DNA of 64,000 bases, taken from Bin87 sp026710825 (GTDB lineage: Bacteria > Chloroflexota > Dehalococcoidia > Lucifugimonadales > UBA3495). Positions 27,441-38,806 of this stretch are shown here, in pieces; position 1 is the first letter of the stretch; each line of letters opens with the position of its first letter. The stretch covers positions 3,674,593-3,738,592 of the forward strand of contig OZ247427.1 of the NCBI GenBank assembly GCA_965232815.1, in the 5' to 3' direction. The translations under genes were made by a program, and so were the position numbers. The notes beneath the pieces are model-generated. The model was not told the DNA's origin. It saw nothing but the letters and a program-made list of their open reading frames with translations, and did not search any database.

Positions 27441-27974
27441 GTTCCCGACCAACGCCAGATGGACCGGTGAAGGGTACATAGATCGCCTTCAGTGCGTTGG
27501 ATGCCCAGAAATCGTTCGTACGCGACGATATTACTAACGGCGTTGGGTCAGCCGAACACAGTTTGACAGCGGACATGGAAACGATGTGTCGGCGTCCATG
27601 GCCTCATGATACTGATACGCGATTTGGTTCGCATAAGATAGGTTCCGTAAACCGAGTTGTGCGGAGGATCGTCCCTCAGGCGTGGTTGCGGTTTTCGACA
27701 CCCAAATTTTCCACCCTCTGATTGCGGGAATCGTTAGCCAGTGCGGCCACTTTTCGTCGGGTCGGTGCGGCAGGCATCCTCAAACGCGACGGATTGCGCA
27801 ACTGTCGCCATCGCACTGCCGATTTCAGTGAAGATCCGATATTGATACCAACTTTCCGCAGGACCTGTGGACATGCGTCATCGGTTACTGGTGGATTTCC
27901 TCAGCCGGTTCCAACAGGGGTTCCCAAGAGCGCCTACCGGCAACTGAGTCGCCGGTGTCGGCGTACATAACTAC
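27441..27974. other. Gene-free stretch
   Basis: About 530 bases after the pentapeptide gene with no supported gene; an 82-codon frame at 27722 lacks a ribosome site and looks random. Confidence 0.45.
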
Positions 27975-28403
27975 CTATGCGTAGAGGTAAGGTTCTAGGC
28001 CTTTGCCTGCAGAGAGACCATCAGGCCGTGAGATGCCCTTCACTTCCACTATCCAGACCGGTGCGTTGGGCCGAAAGAAGGCGGGATTGATCCAAGTATC
28101 GTTCTTCAACAGGTCATGTTGATAGGACCGTAGGGTCGCCAGGCAACTCGCCCATACCCTCTCGATTTCCGTCCCCGAAACCCCGGGGGCGGAAATCACA
28201 AGTCGTTCGGTTGCCAACCTCTCCGCTTCGCTGCGGCTGATCAAGCCATCTCGATTCGGAGGAACCTCCAACCCTGAACAGCGGGCATCAGCGGCGTCTC
28301 CCGATGTACCAAAGCAGGCGACAGTCAGGGTGAATGCCAGGACGACGGCCGGAAAAACGACCAGGCGAAACCGGAAATCCTCAATGAATGTCAGCGGAAA
28401 CAC
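27975..28403 (-). CDS. Small lipoprotein-like secreted protein
   Basis: About 142 residues. A hydrophobic segment (LVVFPAVVLAFTLTVAC) ends in a lipobox-like LTVAC, followed by a domain of unknown type ending in APVWIVEVKGISRPDGLSAG. The GTG at 28403 with AAGGAG just upstream was preferred to the longer frame from 28478. It lies 117 bases after the NYN gene on the same strand, probably last in a three-gene operon. Confidence 0.5.
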   Translation of the reverse strand: MFPLTFIEDFRFRLVVFPAVVLAFTLTVACFGTSGDAADARCSGLEVPPNRDGLISRSEAERLATERLVISAPGVSGTEIERVWASCLATLRSYQHDLLKNDTWINPAFFRPNAPVWIVEVKGISRPDGLSAGKGLEPYLYA

Positions 28404-28520
28404 CACGCTCCTTCGGACTTGGCATCGCCCGAAATCTGAAAGTCCACACGCCCCCAGCAAAAGGACAGACCTGGCCACTTGACGGGACCCCCTGGAGCCG
28501 CGGGACTCCTACGTGCGCCA

Positions 28521-29369
28521 TCAGTGCTCGAGTACCGGATTTGATGCCAGCCCGTCGCTGAACCCCAACGCCTGGCGCACTCTCTCGTCGCTCCGGACCA
28601 ACCGCACGGCCGACGTCGGCCAGTCGGGGTTGTTGGGGTTGAACACGTCGTGGCGCTCCACTATCCCCGCGTCCTGGTATTCGTCGAGCAACTTGCGACA
28701 CTCGTACTCGTTCCAAGCCAACCCCCGGTCCGGCATCCACCGGTTGCACAGCATGCCGTAGCCGACGAAGTTCATGCGGCTTTCCAGGTTGTGCATCTGC
28801 CGCACGAACCGCCCCAGGACATCGTTGCTTTCCGCATAGTCGCTCTCCCGTGCTGCGGCGACATCCAGCTTGACGTCCCCGTGCTCCGCAGTCTGGATGC
28901 CCAGCTCGGCCTCAAGCGGAAACAGCGGTGCGGTGGCCAGCATGTCCCGTGCAACCGACGCGCTGAAGGCGCACAGGACGATGCGCTTCCCGTAGCTTTT
29001 GGCACGGTCCACCAGCACCTGGTAGTCGGCGTCGCCGGAACCTAAGATCACGGTCCCGCAGTCGTCGCGGTCCCGGATCCACTCGTAGGCCTCCAGCAAG
29101 ATGGCCGGATCGGATCGGTCCTTGCCCGCACTGGTGCAGGGAGCGTGGTAGGGCGTTATGCCGAGCTGGGCGAACTCCTGACCATCATCAGGCCGGAGCG
29201 ACCAGTCCCCGAATGCCTTCCCACCCAAGACCTCGCCGAATATGCAAGCCACATTCCGGATGGCCAAGCACAGTTCCGACGGCCTGACCCTGCGTTGATA
29301 GAGTTGGGCGCCGCGTCGGATGTTCTCCCAATCTACCGCGATCATCACACCAGTGGTGTTCTCGTTCAT
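28521..29369 (-). CDS. NYN-domain nuclease
   Basis: A 282-residue protein. The first 165 residues form a NYN (LabA-like, PIN-related) domain with acidic metal ligands at Asp13 (AVDWENI), Asp84/Asp87 (KDRSDPAILLEA) and Asp113/Asp115 (GSGDADYQVLV), all expected catalytic positions present. The C-terminal part has a winged-helix look (MPDRGLAWNEYECRKLLDEY). NYN proteins are RNases or 5' nucleases. It is preceded by the HExxH metallopeptidase gene (24-base gap) and followed by a lipoprotein-like gene. Confidence 0.85.
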   Translation of the reverse strand: MNENTTGVMIAVDWENIRRGAQLYQRRVRPSELCLAIRNVACIFGEVLGGKAFGDWSLRPDDGQEFAQLGITPYHAPCTSAGKDRSDPAILLEAYEWIRDRDDCGTVILGSGDADYQVLVDRAKSYGKRIVLCAFSASVARDMLATAPLFPLEAELGIQTAEHGDVKLDVAAARESDYAESNDVLGRFVRQMHNLESRMNFVGYGMLCNRWMPDRGLAWNEYECRKLLDEYQDAGIVERHDVFNPNNPDWPTSAVRLVRSDERVRQALGFSDGLASNPVLEH

Positions 29370-29393
29370 GTCCCTGTCAGAGCTTGGAGGCTC

Positions 29394-29978
29394 CTAATCA
29401 TCCGGTTCGCGATTGAATCGGCCCGCCAAGCGTGCGCGTATTCTTGGGTCGAGCACAGGGAACAATCGCCCCAGCAATTCTTCGGTGGCGGAACTCAGGG
29501 CGCTGGCTGATTCTCGAATGAGCCTGCCCCCCGGCAAGGCTCCGCCGGGAAGAGACTCAGCGAGTCGCATGGCCTCAGCGTACGAAGGCATGGTTACCGG
29601 CATGGTGAAGCCGTACATCGGTTGAACGTGGAGCGAAAATGCTACCGCCACGCCTTCTTCGAGCATATTGCCGGCATCACGGACCACCGGATTGAGCAGG
29701 TGCACAGTTTCATGCGCCATCTCGAAGACCGGCGTGGGCCAGTAATGCTCGGCGTTTCTGCTCAGCTCGACAAAGGCTCCGTCGAAATTGGGAGTATTTC
29801 TCAGGAACGGCCCATCGTCGGCAAACGTCGGTTGATACACCGTTATCGACCTGTCTCTGGGTCCCAATTCACGCTCGGCGATTTCAATCAGTTGCCACTG
29901 CAACGCCCACAAGCCGGCGGGGTCATTCACTGGATCCGTATCAGGTAGGTTCATAGGTTTGGGTACGCATCCCAGCAC
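29394..29978 (-). CDS. HExxH metallopeptidase-like protein
   Basis: A 194-residue protein with a zinc-peptidase motif HETVH at residues 89-93 (FEMAHETVHLLNP) and a downstream acidic LEEG at 106-109, the pattern of a gluzincin third ligand. No signal peptide is clear. The GTG at 29978 was taken as start; an ATG at 29954 (MNLPDTDPVN) is possible. First gene of the operon with the NYN nuclease. In several defence systems a peptidase activates a partner effector, so a peptidase-nuclease pair is notable. No exact family recognised. Confidence 0.7.
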   Translation of the reverse strand: MLGCVPKPMNLPDTDPVNDPAGLWALQWQLIEIAERELGPRDRSITVYQPTFADDGPFLRNTPNFDGAFVELSRNAEHYWPTPVFEMAHETVHLLNPVVRDAGNMLEEGVAVAFSLHVQPMYGFTMPVTMPSYAEAMRLAESLPGGALPGGRLIRESASALSSATEELLGRLFPVLDPRIRARLAGRFNREPDD

Positions 29979-30156
29979 AACGGTCCGGCTTCCTGGCAGG
30001 GGGTTGCCACCAGTCGGCCTGACCGCTGTAATGCAGTGACACCGCCGGCCTATCTATCATCTACCCGCGCAACATTGCCCCGCGTCAGCCCCGGTGAGTT
30101 TATCACGCAGCCGCGCAAATGATGCACGCGCCCAGTCAGTCGAGTAGAACGCCGAG

Positions 30157-30238
30157 TGTAAAACGCCACGAACTATGTACCAGTAATCGCGAAAATCGCC
30201 GCGAACTATAGGCCAGTTCGCCAAGGCCTATGACCACC
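30157..30238. repeat. Isolated IS21 right end
   Basis: 82 bases nearly identical to the right end of the IS21 at 25605-25686 (inverted), starting TGTAAAACGCC and ending TATGACCACC. No IS21 genes follow; an IS110 scrap is joined directly. Confidence 0.8.
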
Positions 30239-30239
30239 T

Positions 30240-30311
30240 AGCCCCCACGTCGATGCCCGCCGCGTTCAGGTTCAGCTGGGACAACCCTTCCGGTTTCTTG
30301 CCGCTGCTCAT
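30240..30311 (-). pseudogene. IS110-family transposase N-terminal scrap
   Basis: Reading from the ATG at 30311 (GGAGG upstream), MSSGKKPEGLSQLNLNAAGI and DVGA match the start of IS110 transposases, where the first catalytic Asp sits in GIDVG. The sequence is cut by the IS21 end after 24 codons. Confidence 0.6.
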
Positions 30312-30570
30312 CATCGCCTCCGCGCCGGCAAGGTGGAGGTGTCGCCGGAGGGAGATGCTAATATCGAACAATCCATGGAACGGGATCGCTCCGCTTGGAA
30401 CGTCACCAGTGATGCAGTTGCAAGTCTCCCGGACCATGCTCCCAAACGGGCAACAAGCGCCAATGCCAGGTCGGTCTTGATCCGGACGGCACCCCTTACC
30501 ATCAGCACACATGCTTGGGGCGGTCTCACCAGTTAGTCACCTCTGCACGGTCCGGACACGGGCATAATGT

Positions 30571-31265
30571 TGCTCCCAACTGGCCCTGTTTGCCAACGAC
30601 AGCTATCACGCCTTCATCACCGATCGAGACGGGGACACCCTGGGACTTGAGGCCGACCATCGCCGGCACGCCGAGATCGAGAACGCCATCCGCGACCCCG
30701 CGTCAAGTGCGGCGCAGGCTCTGAAGTACGGCGTGGGCCTCAACCACCTGCCCTCGGGTCGTTTCCCAGCCAACGCCGCCTGGCTGGCCGTACAGACCAT
30801 CGCCCACAATCTGGCACGCTGGACAACGCGCATCGGCCTGGGTGAGCAACTGGCAACCACCAAGACCCTCCGACGACGCTTCTTCTCCCTACCCGGACGG
30901 CTCACCCGCAAGGCACGCCGCCTCACCTTGCACCTGCCCCAGGGCTGGCCCTGGCAAAACCAATTCGACAGGGTCCTTGCCAAACTGCGCGCCCTGCCGC
31001 TGCCTTCCTGATCAAGCCTGATCCTTCCACCCAATTGCCCAATCGCCTCGCGGGACTGCGCCGGGCCGACCCAGAGTGTCTCCTGCCGCAATCTGCCCGC
31101 CGGTCTCGCCGGTCGCCGAGGTTGTGGCCCGTCAAAATCCCCTTCGCATCGCTGACACCCTCAGCGCCCGTCCCGATCCGTCCGGACCAACGCCCTGCCA
31201 GCCCTTCCCTTCACCTTTCATACCTCATCTGATCAGCCCTACCGCGTCTTTTCGGTGGATTTGGG
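30571..31265 (+). mobile_element. IS1380 remnant (transposase C-terminus and right end)
   Basis: Codons from 30574 (SQLALFA) to 31011 match the last 140 residues of the transposase at 17118, with an in-frame insertion of nine codons (ASSAAQA region). The following 250 bases lead to the right terminus GGTGGATTTGGG at 31254-31265. Catalytic N-terminus absent. Confidence 0.75.
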
Positions 31266-31573
31266 GTTAGACACTGCGCGAATCTGTGTTGACGACAGCT
31301 GTGAATCAACGATCCCGATACCCCATGTGAGCCATTTTCTCCCGCCCGATTACGCAAAGAGGGGGGTGCCGATTAAGCCGACGACTGCGACCTTGCCTCT
31401 GGGACAGCACGTTCAACGCGGCGTTCGTGCAACTTGGATCAAATCTCACCGGTAACGCCCGGGTTCCTGGCCTTTGGAGTCGGCGCATGCTCACCCGCGT
31501 ATCTGGCGCATTGCTTGACGCGTTAGGGGATCTGGCTTGGGATGGATTTGGAGTGTCCGACCCAGGTCAGCGG
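31266..31573. other. Gene-free stretch
   Basis: About 300 bases between an IS1380 end and the decayed mod gene; nothing convincing seen. Confidence 0.45.
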
Positions 31574-34393
31574 TCATACGCTGAATACCTTGATGGCTTC
31601 GTCGCCCAGATGATTGATCACCTTCACCGCTATCCTACCGGACTTCGGCCTGGCGAAAGGCCGTGAAGTATCGCTCCTCAGGCTGTCCCACGTTTCTTCG
31701 TCGATCTCTGCTTGCAGTGTGTTTCTGAGCCTCCGGAAAGTGTCTTTTGTGGTCCCCAAGAAATAGGCATGCCGCACAAAGAAACTCTCTTCGTTGTAGT
31801 CGGTGTCTATGAACCAGCATGCGACACCCTCCGCGCCCTGACTGCGCACTTGGCCGGTGGCAGGATCAAACATGTCAATGCCCAAGATTTTGAGTTGCAA
31901 TAAGTCCTGCTCGCCGTTTCCCGATGGCACGTGGAGCATTTCAACATCTGGTTCGCCAAAAACTACGAACAAGTTTCCCTTTCCGTCGTTCTTGAGGTCA
32001 GAGGCCATGTGCAAGTCGGCGTTCATCCTCGCTTTCAGAATGGCCAGTGGGTCGATTTTGGTCAGATTGCTCGCGTATGCGTCGAAGTTGAACGCGCAGG
32101 CTATCAGGAGATCGAATCTGGCCAACCCCGCTTCTTGCGCGGCGGCGCTGAGGTCTGTTCTCGTGACTGTAACGAATTCCGGGCCTACGAATATCCCTGC
32201 ACGTCGTTCCTTCTCTCCCTCCAAGAATCTTCCTTCGGCACAAATGTAATCGCCTGGCCAACCGGTAACCGAAGAAAAGTCGATCTTGTCCTCCTTGTGC
32301 GCCTGTTGCACACCTGACGTCCTGAGGTTGTCAAGGATCATGCCAGCAAAGTCTCGGTCCGCTCGTGCAGGGCCAAACCCGTCGTTGCTATCTGGACCGT
32401 CGGATGTACGTTTGCCATCATCTGCCACCATCAATCGGTGGGGCGACAAGCTTTCCACGGTGAAGGGTCCCGCAACGCGAACTCTGTTCTTGTCCTGAAC
32501 TGGATGATCGAATAGAAGCTCGCTAGTGCCGCTGCCATCGATAGATGCGTTGATTTCGCCCTGACGGGCGCGAACCTGTTTCCACCATTCTTGATGTATT
32601 GTTGACGCGTCAGTAGACCATTCGGGATTACCCTCTCGTGGTACTGCCCATTCGTCCCATGAGTTGCCGGTTGCCTCGTTGATGCTGGGCAACAGCTGAT
32701 TTAGGGGCTCTTGGTAGGTATCCCAGATGACGTTGATTTCCGAATTCTCGGTGATGTTTTGGAGGGTGATGTGCGGCATCCGCTCATACACGAAACCTTG
32801 GCGGATGTCGCCGCGCGTTGGGGTTTCCACTATTTCCCGATGTAGGATCTCAGCTTCTTTTCGTTTACCTTCGGGACTGTCAGCTAGTAGATAGTACGGG
32901 TATCGGGCTCCCATCAAACGTGCCCTGGCCAAGGTAAGTGCTACGCGACTGGTGTCTATCGTGATCCAGCGGCGTCCCCATTGCTCCGCCACCTACGCCG
33001 TAGTGCCCGACCCACAGGTGGGATCCAGAACCAGATCTCCAGGGTCAGTGCTCATCAGAATGCATCGCTTGATGACCTCAGTGTTGGTTTGGACAACAAA
33101 CATCTTGTCGTCTGCGCCGACTGTGTCCTCCCATGGGACTGTACGATCACCCCATGCTTTGTCGTCGGCGTACAGGGCGTATCGCAGGAATCGGCCTGAA
33201 GGCAGGAGTCGGTCCGCCATCGCCAGCCGGTCCAGACCTTCTGCCATAGTCCCGTATCCGTTGCTGGGATGGTCGTATTCAACTCCTCGGAATGTGTATT
33301 TGAACATCCCTGACTGCATTGGACCGGACGGCTCCAACGATTTTGAAGTGAACAATTTGGCTCCATCAGGGAGGTGGCCAATTTCCTTCACCACCTCAGA
33401 TACACGCTTGATACTGCCGTCCTCCAGCCTGCACCAGTTATAGCCAGAGGCTGGGCCGTAGTTCATCTTCCTGAAAAGTTTGCGGTATTTTGCGCATGGG
33501 CGTCTCTGTTGATCGTATTTGTTCTTCGCGTACCAAATGACGAACGCGGACATTTACTCAACGAAATTGATTCCGAACGGCATGGTTTTGGTTCGGAAAG
33601 GGATCAGCGCGACAAAATTCTGATCTCCGAACACTTCGTCCAGCAGCACCCTCACGCGGTGAACGTTTTCGTCGCTGATTAGGACAAATATGCTGCCAGT
33701 GTCTGAGAGAAGGTCGTGGGCCATCACCAGTCTGTCGCGGAGGTAGCTGAGGTATGAGTGGATCCCGTACTGCCAAGTATCGCGGTACGCTTTGACCTGT
33801 TCTGGCTGCTGGGTACTCTGCTCTGCCCTGTTCCCCACAATATTCCGCTCCGTGGTGGACCACTGGAAATTGGAATTGAAGTTGATGCCGTAAGGCGGAT
33901 CGAAGTAGATGCACTGGACTTTTCCGCGCAGGTCTTCACGTTCAACCTAACTAGCCATCACCAGAAGGCTATCCCCTAAAATAAGCCGGTTGCTCCAATT
34001 CTGGCCATGTTGATAAAACTCCGTCCGCGCATCTGAGCCGAGCGATAGGTTGTCGTCTCCGAACAAATCGAAGCCCAATTGCTCGGTGCGTTTCGGCGTA
34101 TAGGCGCTGTACAAAAGGTCATTGATCAGGACCTTGGGATCAACTTTTTCTTGCGTGAACAGTGGCGGCGCTGGGACCACCAAGTCGGATAGGTCCTGTT
34201 CGTCTTTACCGCTCCAGACGAGTTGGGGGTCCAAGTCTTGGTTTCTCCGTGAACGGACGGCCTGAACCAAGCGCCAGTCAGAGTCCCTGAAGACTGGCTC
34301 CATCTCAGCTGTAGGGATATTCACCCGGGGGTAGGGATAGGTTGTATTGCTGACTGCGACCGAGTCGGTAGATTCTGGGGTCGTGTGGTTCAT
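31574..34393 (-). pseudogene. mod: Type III restriction-modification methyltransferase (Mod), three in-frame stops
   Basis: The ATG at 34393 has GGAGGT ten bases upstream. The protein would carry the DPPY motif (CIYFDPPYGINFNSNFQWS) and the SAM motif LDPTCGSGTTA in the beta-class order of type III Mod enzymes. The frame is broken by TAG at 33947-33949 (after LVMAS), TAA at 33554-33556 (after GINFVE) and TAG at 32993-32995 (after GSGTTA, where VAEQWGRRWI follows). No frameshift was found along 940 codons. The usual residue at the third stop is Tyr. The gene follows res after seven bases. Without suppression no active methyltransferase can be made. Confidence 0.88.
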
Positions 34394-34400
34394 TGCGATA

Positions 34401-37400
34401 TTACCTCCGTCGAAGGCAGGTTTCGACGACGCGGGCAAATTCTCCCGACATATTGTCAATCGATGTGAACTCGTGGAAATGCCAGCGGCCGTACGATCCC
34501 AGGTTGTTCACCCCAGGAACCCAATAGGATTTCATTGTACGTGTTTTGGCATACGCGTCCTCGCCACGGAACCCTTCGACTTCGGCGACGAGATTGCGTG
34601 GGTCCTCGCCTGTGTTCCCGTCATCGATTTGCACGACGAAATCGGGTATATATGTTTTGGACTCCGTTCCCAGCCGATAAGGCACGTCAAGACCGAGACC
34701 CCGATTTTTTACATAGGCGATTACGTTGGGGTGTGCTTCAACAATGCGGCAGAAGGAGGTTTCCCACGAGCTGTCGCACACCGCGAAATTCACGTGGCAT
34801 TTATCGGGGTCGGTTTCGAATATCTCCCTTATGAATTGGTCCGATGGTCCGCGCGGTTTTTTGGAAATCGTGAAATCGACTTTCTTGGTCGATCCCAACG
34901 GGGAGAAATCGTTCACAACGGCTTTAACCGGTCGTCCGCTTTCGGGCTGTTGTTCATTAACAGCTTTGACTATTGCATCTTTGATCCTTTGGCTGGCCAT
35001 GTCCAGAACTTGCGGATAGGTTATCTGGGCCAGAAAGGTGTCTTGGTCGCAAAAGAGGTACTCTTGCAACCAGTGGCCGACGATGTCGCAAAGTTGCGGG
35101 AATAGGTGCGTCTTGAGTGCTTCTCCTGGCTCGACCAATTGAGTTTGCAAGACATGAGCGGCCAGTTTGTACTTCACTTCTTGGAATCGTGCGTCGCTGA
35201 GTCTCTCTGCCGTCAAGCTGATTCCTTCTCCAACGATACAGCTGCTCCACGTCCTGGTGGGCCCCACCAAGGCTGGGGTCAGCCTAAGGATAGAGGTTTC
35301 GTCGAACCGGGCCTCTATCCGGTCGTTGGGGAGTTCTATACGGTATGCCGAAACGATTGGAAATTGGATTTCCAAGTGGTCGCGTTCTGGGCTGACTGCG
35401 AAAACCCGAATCGCCACAGCAGGCTGTTGGCGCGGTTTTGGGCGGGAGTCGCTATCGGTGAAGTCAAACGGCACACCCAACACGTCGGCGTATTCCGCCT
35501 CCAGCAAATTCGTTTCTTCGTTCAACTCATACGATTGACGTCTGAGGGCGCGCCCAACAACCTGCTCGCACAGGAGTTGAGTGCCGAACGCGCGCACGCC
35601 GAGGATGTGTGTTACGGTGTTGGCGTCCCACCCTTCGGTCAACATGGCTACCGACACGACACAGCGGACCGACCCGCCCAATCGGCCGGATCGACCAACG
35701 GTGTTCAGCATTTCGCGCATCATGTCCTCGTCCGAAATCGAGGCTTCGGCATCGGCAAATCCGAACCGCTGCGCTCTCTCTCGTCGGAAGGCGTCAATCG
35801 GATTCCTTGCCGCGGTTCGAAAGTCGGGAGGCAACGCGTCCGAGTTGCTGAGTTGTTCGCTGTCCACCAGCAGGGTGCGAGGAATGGCCAACCTGTTTCC
35901 GTTTCGGTCGTAGTTGCTAAAAAATCAAATCTGCCCTGAAACTGCTCGATGAGTCGACCATCTGAGTCATACCGTTCGAACCCCGAGATGTACTCGTAGA
36001 TCCATTTCGATATGCTGGTGTTTTGGCAGACTACAACGAACACAGGGGGGCTGGAATTTCCGCTTCTTCCCAATCCTTGAAGGTAGTCTCATAGTTGCCG
36101 TAAAGGGTTTCCAAAGCCGCGAGCAAGTGAGTAGGCATTTGTCTGGGATCTTGAACGGATCTAGGTTGCCTCCGACGGGGACTCGGCATTTCGCTCCGGA
36201 CGTGTTTCCACAGTTCGCGGAACACCGGCCCGCTGCCGCCGGGGACGTTATCGTCGATGGGCACTCTGGGGATTTTCACTACACCTGCTTCGATAGCATC
36301 CATCAAAGAAAAGTCGCAAACGGTCCACGGGAACAGCGTGCCTTCCTCGTATCCGGAGCCCCGGAGAAAGAACGGCGTCGCCGACAGGTCAACCACTTGG
36401 ATAACGTCGGTCAGCTTGCTGATGGTTTCGATGCCAGACACCCAAACCCGGGCTTTTTCGCTGTTTTCCGTCGCCTCTTCCACCTCGTCTGCATCCAGTG
36501 GTCTTTCCGCTGATTCCGTATCGGGGCGCTGCCGGTAGCAGTGATGTCCCTCGTCGTTGAGTACTACGATGCGCTTCATTCGCATCAGTTCCGGCATAAC
36601 CCTTCTGAGCATCTGCCCTTCGGTCTCTTGCGTGGATGGCGCTGAACCGGTTCGACCTTGCAATAGACGTTTCACGCTTGCGGGCATGGCATCCCGTTCG
36701 CGCCTTCGAAATGCGTGAAAATTGGTGACGACAACTTGCGCTTGTTTGACAGTGCTAAGCAGGTCTTTGGGTACCAGATCCCGGTGTTCGTAATAGTTGT
36801 CCGGATCGTTCGGGAGTAAACAGCGGAGGCGATCCCTGATGGTGATGCCGGGTGTTACGACCAAGAATCCTTTGGTGAACAGCGTAGCTGGAGGATGCCG
36901 GACGGCATTGACTGTCTGCCAAGCGATCAACATCGCCATCACCGTGGTCTTGCCGGCACCAGTCGCAAGTTTGAGGGCCAGTCGGAACAAGTTCGGATTG
37001 GCCGACAGATTGGACTTCGTGATATGGGTCCGGATCCCCTCGTATTCGCCGCGGATTCGCCTTTCACCAGGCAACACCCCGGCCACTTCGGTAAGCCAGA
37101 TTATTGTTTCGGCGGCTTCCACTTGGCAGAAAAACGGCCTCAGGTTCGGGAAGTCGTAGGTACGCCAGTGTTCCAATAGCCGAGCAGTCTCAGGAGTAAC
37201 CTGCCATTGACTTCGCGGCAAATTGCGCCATGCGTCGACCCGCCGGCGGATTTCGTTGATGATCGGAGTCGGGTCGTATTCTTGCTGTTGAGTGGAAAGA
37301 TCGGTGTCGCCTAGCAGGATCCTGACTTGGCCATGTTCGGCCAATGCGGGCGGTACGGCTGTGAGGTATTCTGAAACCCGCCGATGGTTGATAACTTGGT

Positions 37401-37491
37401 CGGTGGGCAACCCGTTTTTAAGCTCCCAATGGCGCCCCGGATATTCATAGGGCGAGTTGAGGATCGGGTGTTCCGAAAACGTGGGTGGCAT
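34401..37491 (-). pseudogene. res: Type III restriction helicase-nuclease (Res), two frameshifts
   Basis: The N-terminal part (37491-36060) has a superfamily 2 helicase core with Walker A LKLATGAGKTTVMAM and the DEGH box VLNDEGHHCY, then SATPF. A shift near 36050, in a run of six C (minus strand), moves to a second frame (PVFVVVCQNTSISKWIYEYI). A second shift near 35925, in a run of six T, moves to a third (NYDRNGNRLAIPRTLLVDSE) that continues with GWDANTVTHILG and QVVGRALRR. The C-terminal nuclease region has YIPDFVVQIDDG and LVAEVEGF, a D..ExE/K-like site. Both breaks need one added base in a homopolymer to be repaired. Confidence 0.85.
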
Positions 37492-38013
37492 AGTCGCCGC
37501 GACTCCGAAGGGGGGACTACCGTCGGGTCATTTGGAGATGGGAAATTGTAAGACGAACGGAAGATTGTGGGTAGCCATGTTTGGCACGTCCTAATTTACC
37601 GCAAATGAAGAGCGTAATGGCAGTGGCAGCGTGTCAACACACGGTGATCGCTCTGGGCGCTTGAGACGCTACGGACTACGGTAGCCATCAAAAATATACC
37701 CGAAATCGGTCAGCACCGTTTGGCTGCGCGGTGATCTGTTTGTCGAGCGCAGACACGGGTCACAGCATGACTATCGGTCCCAAGTACCACAACGACTCCC
37801 AACTCGTTACCTTGGAGGGATCAACAATCTGAATGCCGACGGATGACCATGGCCAAAGCCGGACAGCCATCCGATCTGTAGCCCTCTAGATCACTTGTGA
37901 GGCCTGTACGTTCGAACAAAGCCCGGCGTGCGGGATCAATCTTCTGAATTACCCAGCGACTTTCGGATTTTGTGTCGGCCAAAGGGCCCGGAGAGGGCCG
38001 GCGCGAGCGAGTT
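37492..38013. other. Upstream region of res; no gene
   Basis: About 520 bases; a 72-codon minus-strand frame at 37821-38039 has no clear ribosome site and overlaps the next gene. The res promoter should lie here but no strong elements were recognised. Confidence 0.4.
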
Positions 38014-38607
38014 TCAGTCATGAGGGACAGGCACCACATGAGCCAAGAGCTTCAAGGATCGCTTGAGTACCGTGTCGGCACCCCGACCAGTGGTTTGGTT
38101 GCCCCCATAAAGGGTCGAAAGGACTCGAGCGATTTCAGATGTCGTTTCTGGAGTATCAGCTGCTTCCCCGCGCCTGATCCTGTCGCCCCCACGCTGTTGG
38201 AGCAACTCCGTTATTGCTGCTTGTATCTCGGTCCAGAACTCAGCCCGCGCTTCGGGAGAATCGCCGGTCATTGCGACGTCCAGGTCCGTGTTGTCTCGGA
38301 TCGTTGCCAACAGTCTCGGGCGGTGTAGAGCCAACCACAATGCCAGAGGTACTACCCCACGGGCGTGGCCCTGCAGATTGTGCTGCCCGTTGAAACGATC
38401 ACGAATACTGATGGCATCGCTTACTCGCTCATCAGCTAGCCTATTGATGATAGTGCGCATCGCAGCGAACAGCACTAGGAACGTATTGTCGTTAGTGTAA
38501 TCGATCAACGCTTGAACCTCCGCATAGAATCCGCGTGGATTGTACACGTTAGAGATTTCTTGAGCAAAACGTTTCGTGCAGACATCCCTTCCGCCGTTTC
38601 CTCGCAA
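38014..38607 (-). pseudogene. Unknown protein fragment, 5' truncated
   Basis: About 197 codons, helical (TFLVLFAAMRTIINRLADER, FWTEIQAAITELLQQRGGDR), no recognised motif. The frame has only a weak TTG start and abuts an IS1182/IS21 remnant at 38625, so it is most likely the C-terminal part of a longer gene cut by that insertion. Confidence 0.45.
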
Positions 38608-38624
38608 CCATTCTGCAGCCTAAT

Positions 38625-38733
38625 TTGAAATGCCGCTGGCAATGAGCTGGTGATCGCGAAGGACTATGCACCACCTTGCGCGCGTGGCGATTTTGATCAA
38701 TATCAGTGTGTGGTTTCCTGGTCAATTACGTCC
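38625..38733. repeat. Remnant of an IS1182::IS21 junction
   Basis: 38625-38650 matches the IS1182 transposase sequence just before the IS21 insertion (23128-23154), and 38651-38733 matches the IS21 left end (TGATCGCgAAGGACTATG). The join is at the same base as in the composite at 23155, so this is a piece of a second copy of the same composite. Confidence 0.75.
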
Positions 38734-38806
38734 TCCCGAGGCAATTTCGCGATGATACCGCAGTCCGAAGGACGGATTGATTGCCGCCCCGGTTCGAGAT
38801 AGATTC

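Noticed and set aside
23990..34393. Reassigned TAG codon explaining stops in istA and mod
   Set aside because: mod also has an in-frame TAA, and several intact genes here end in TAG, so recoding is not needed or consistent.
35106..35939. 277-codon plus-strand frame
   Set aside because: Antisense shadow of the res pseudogene.
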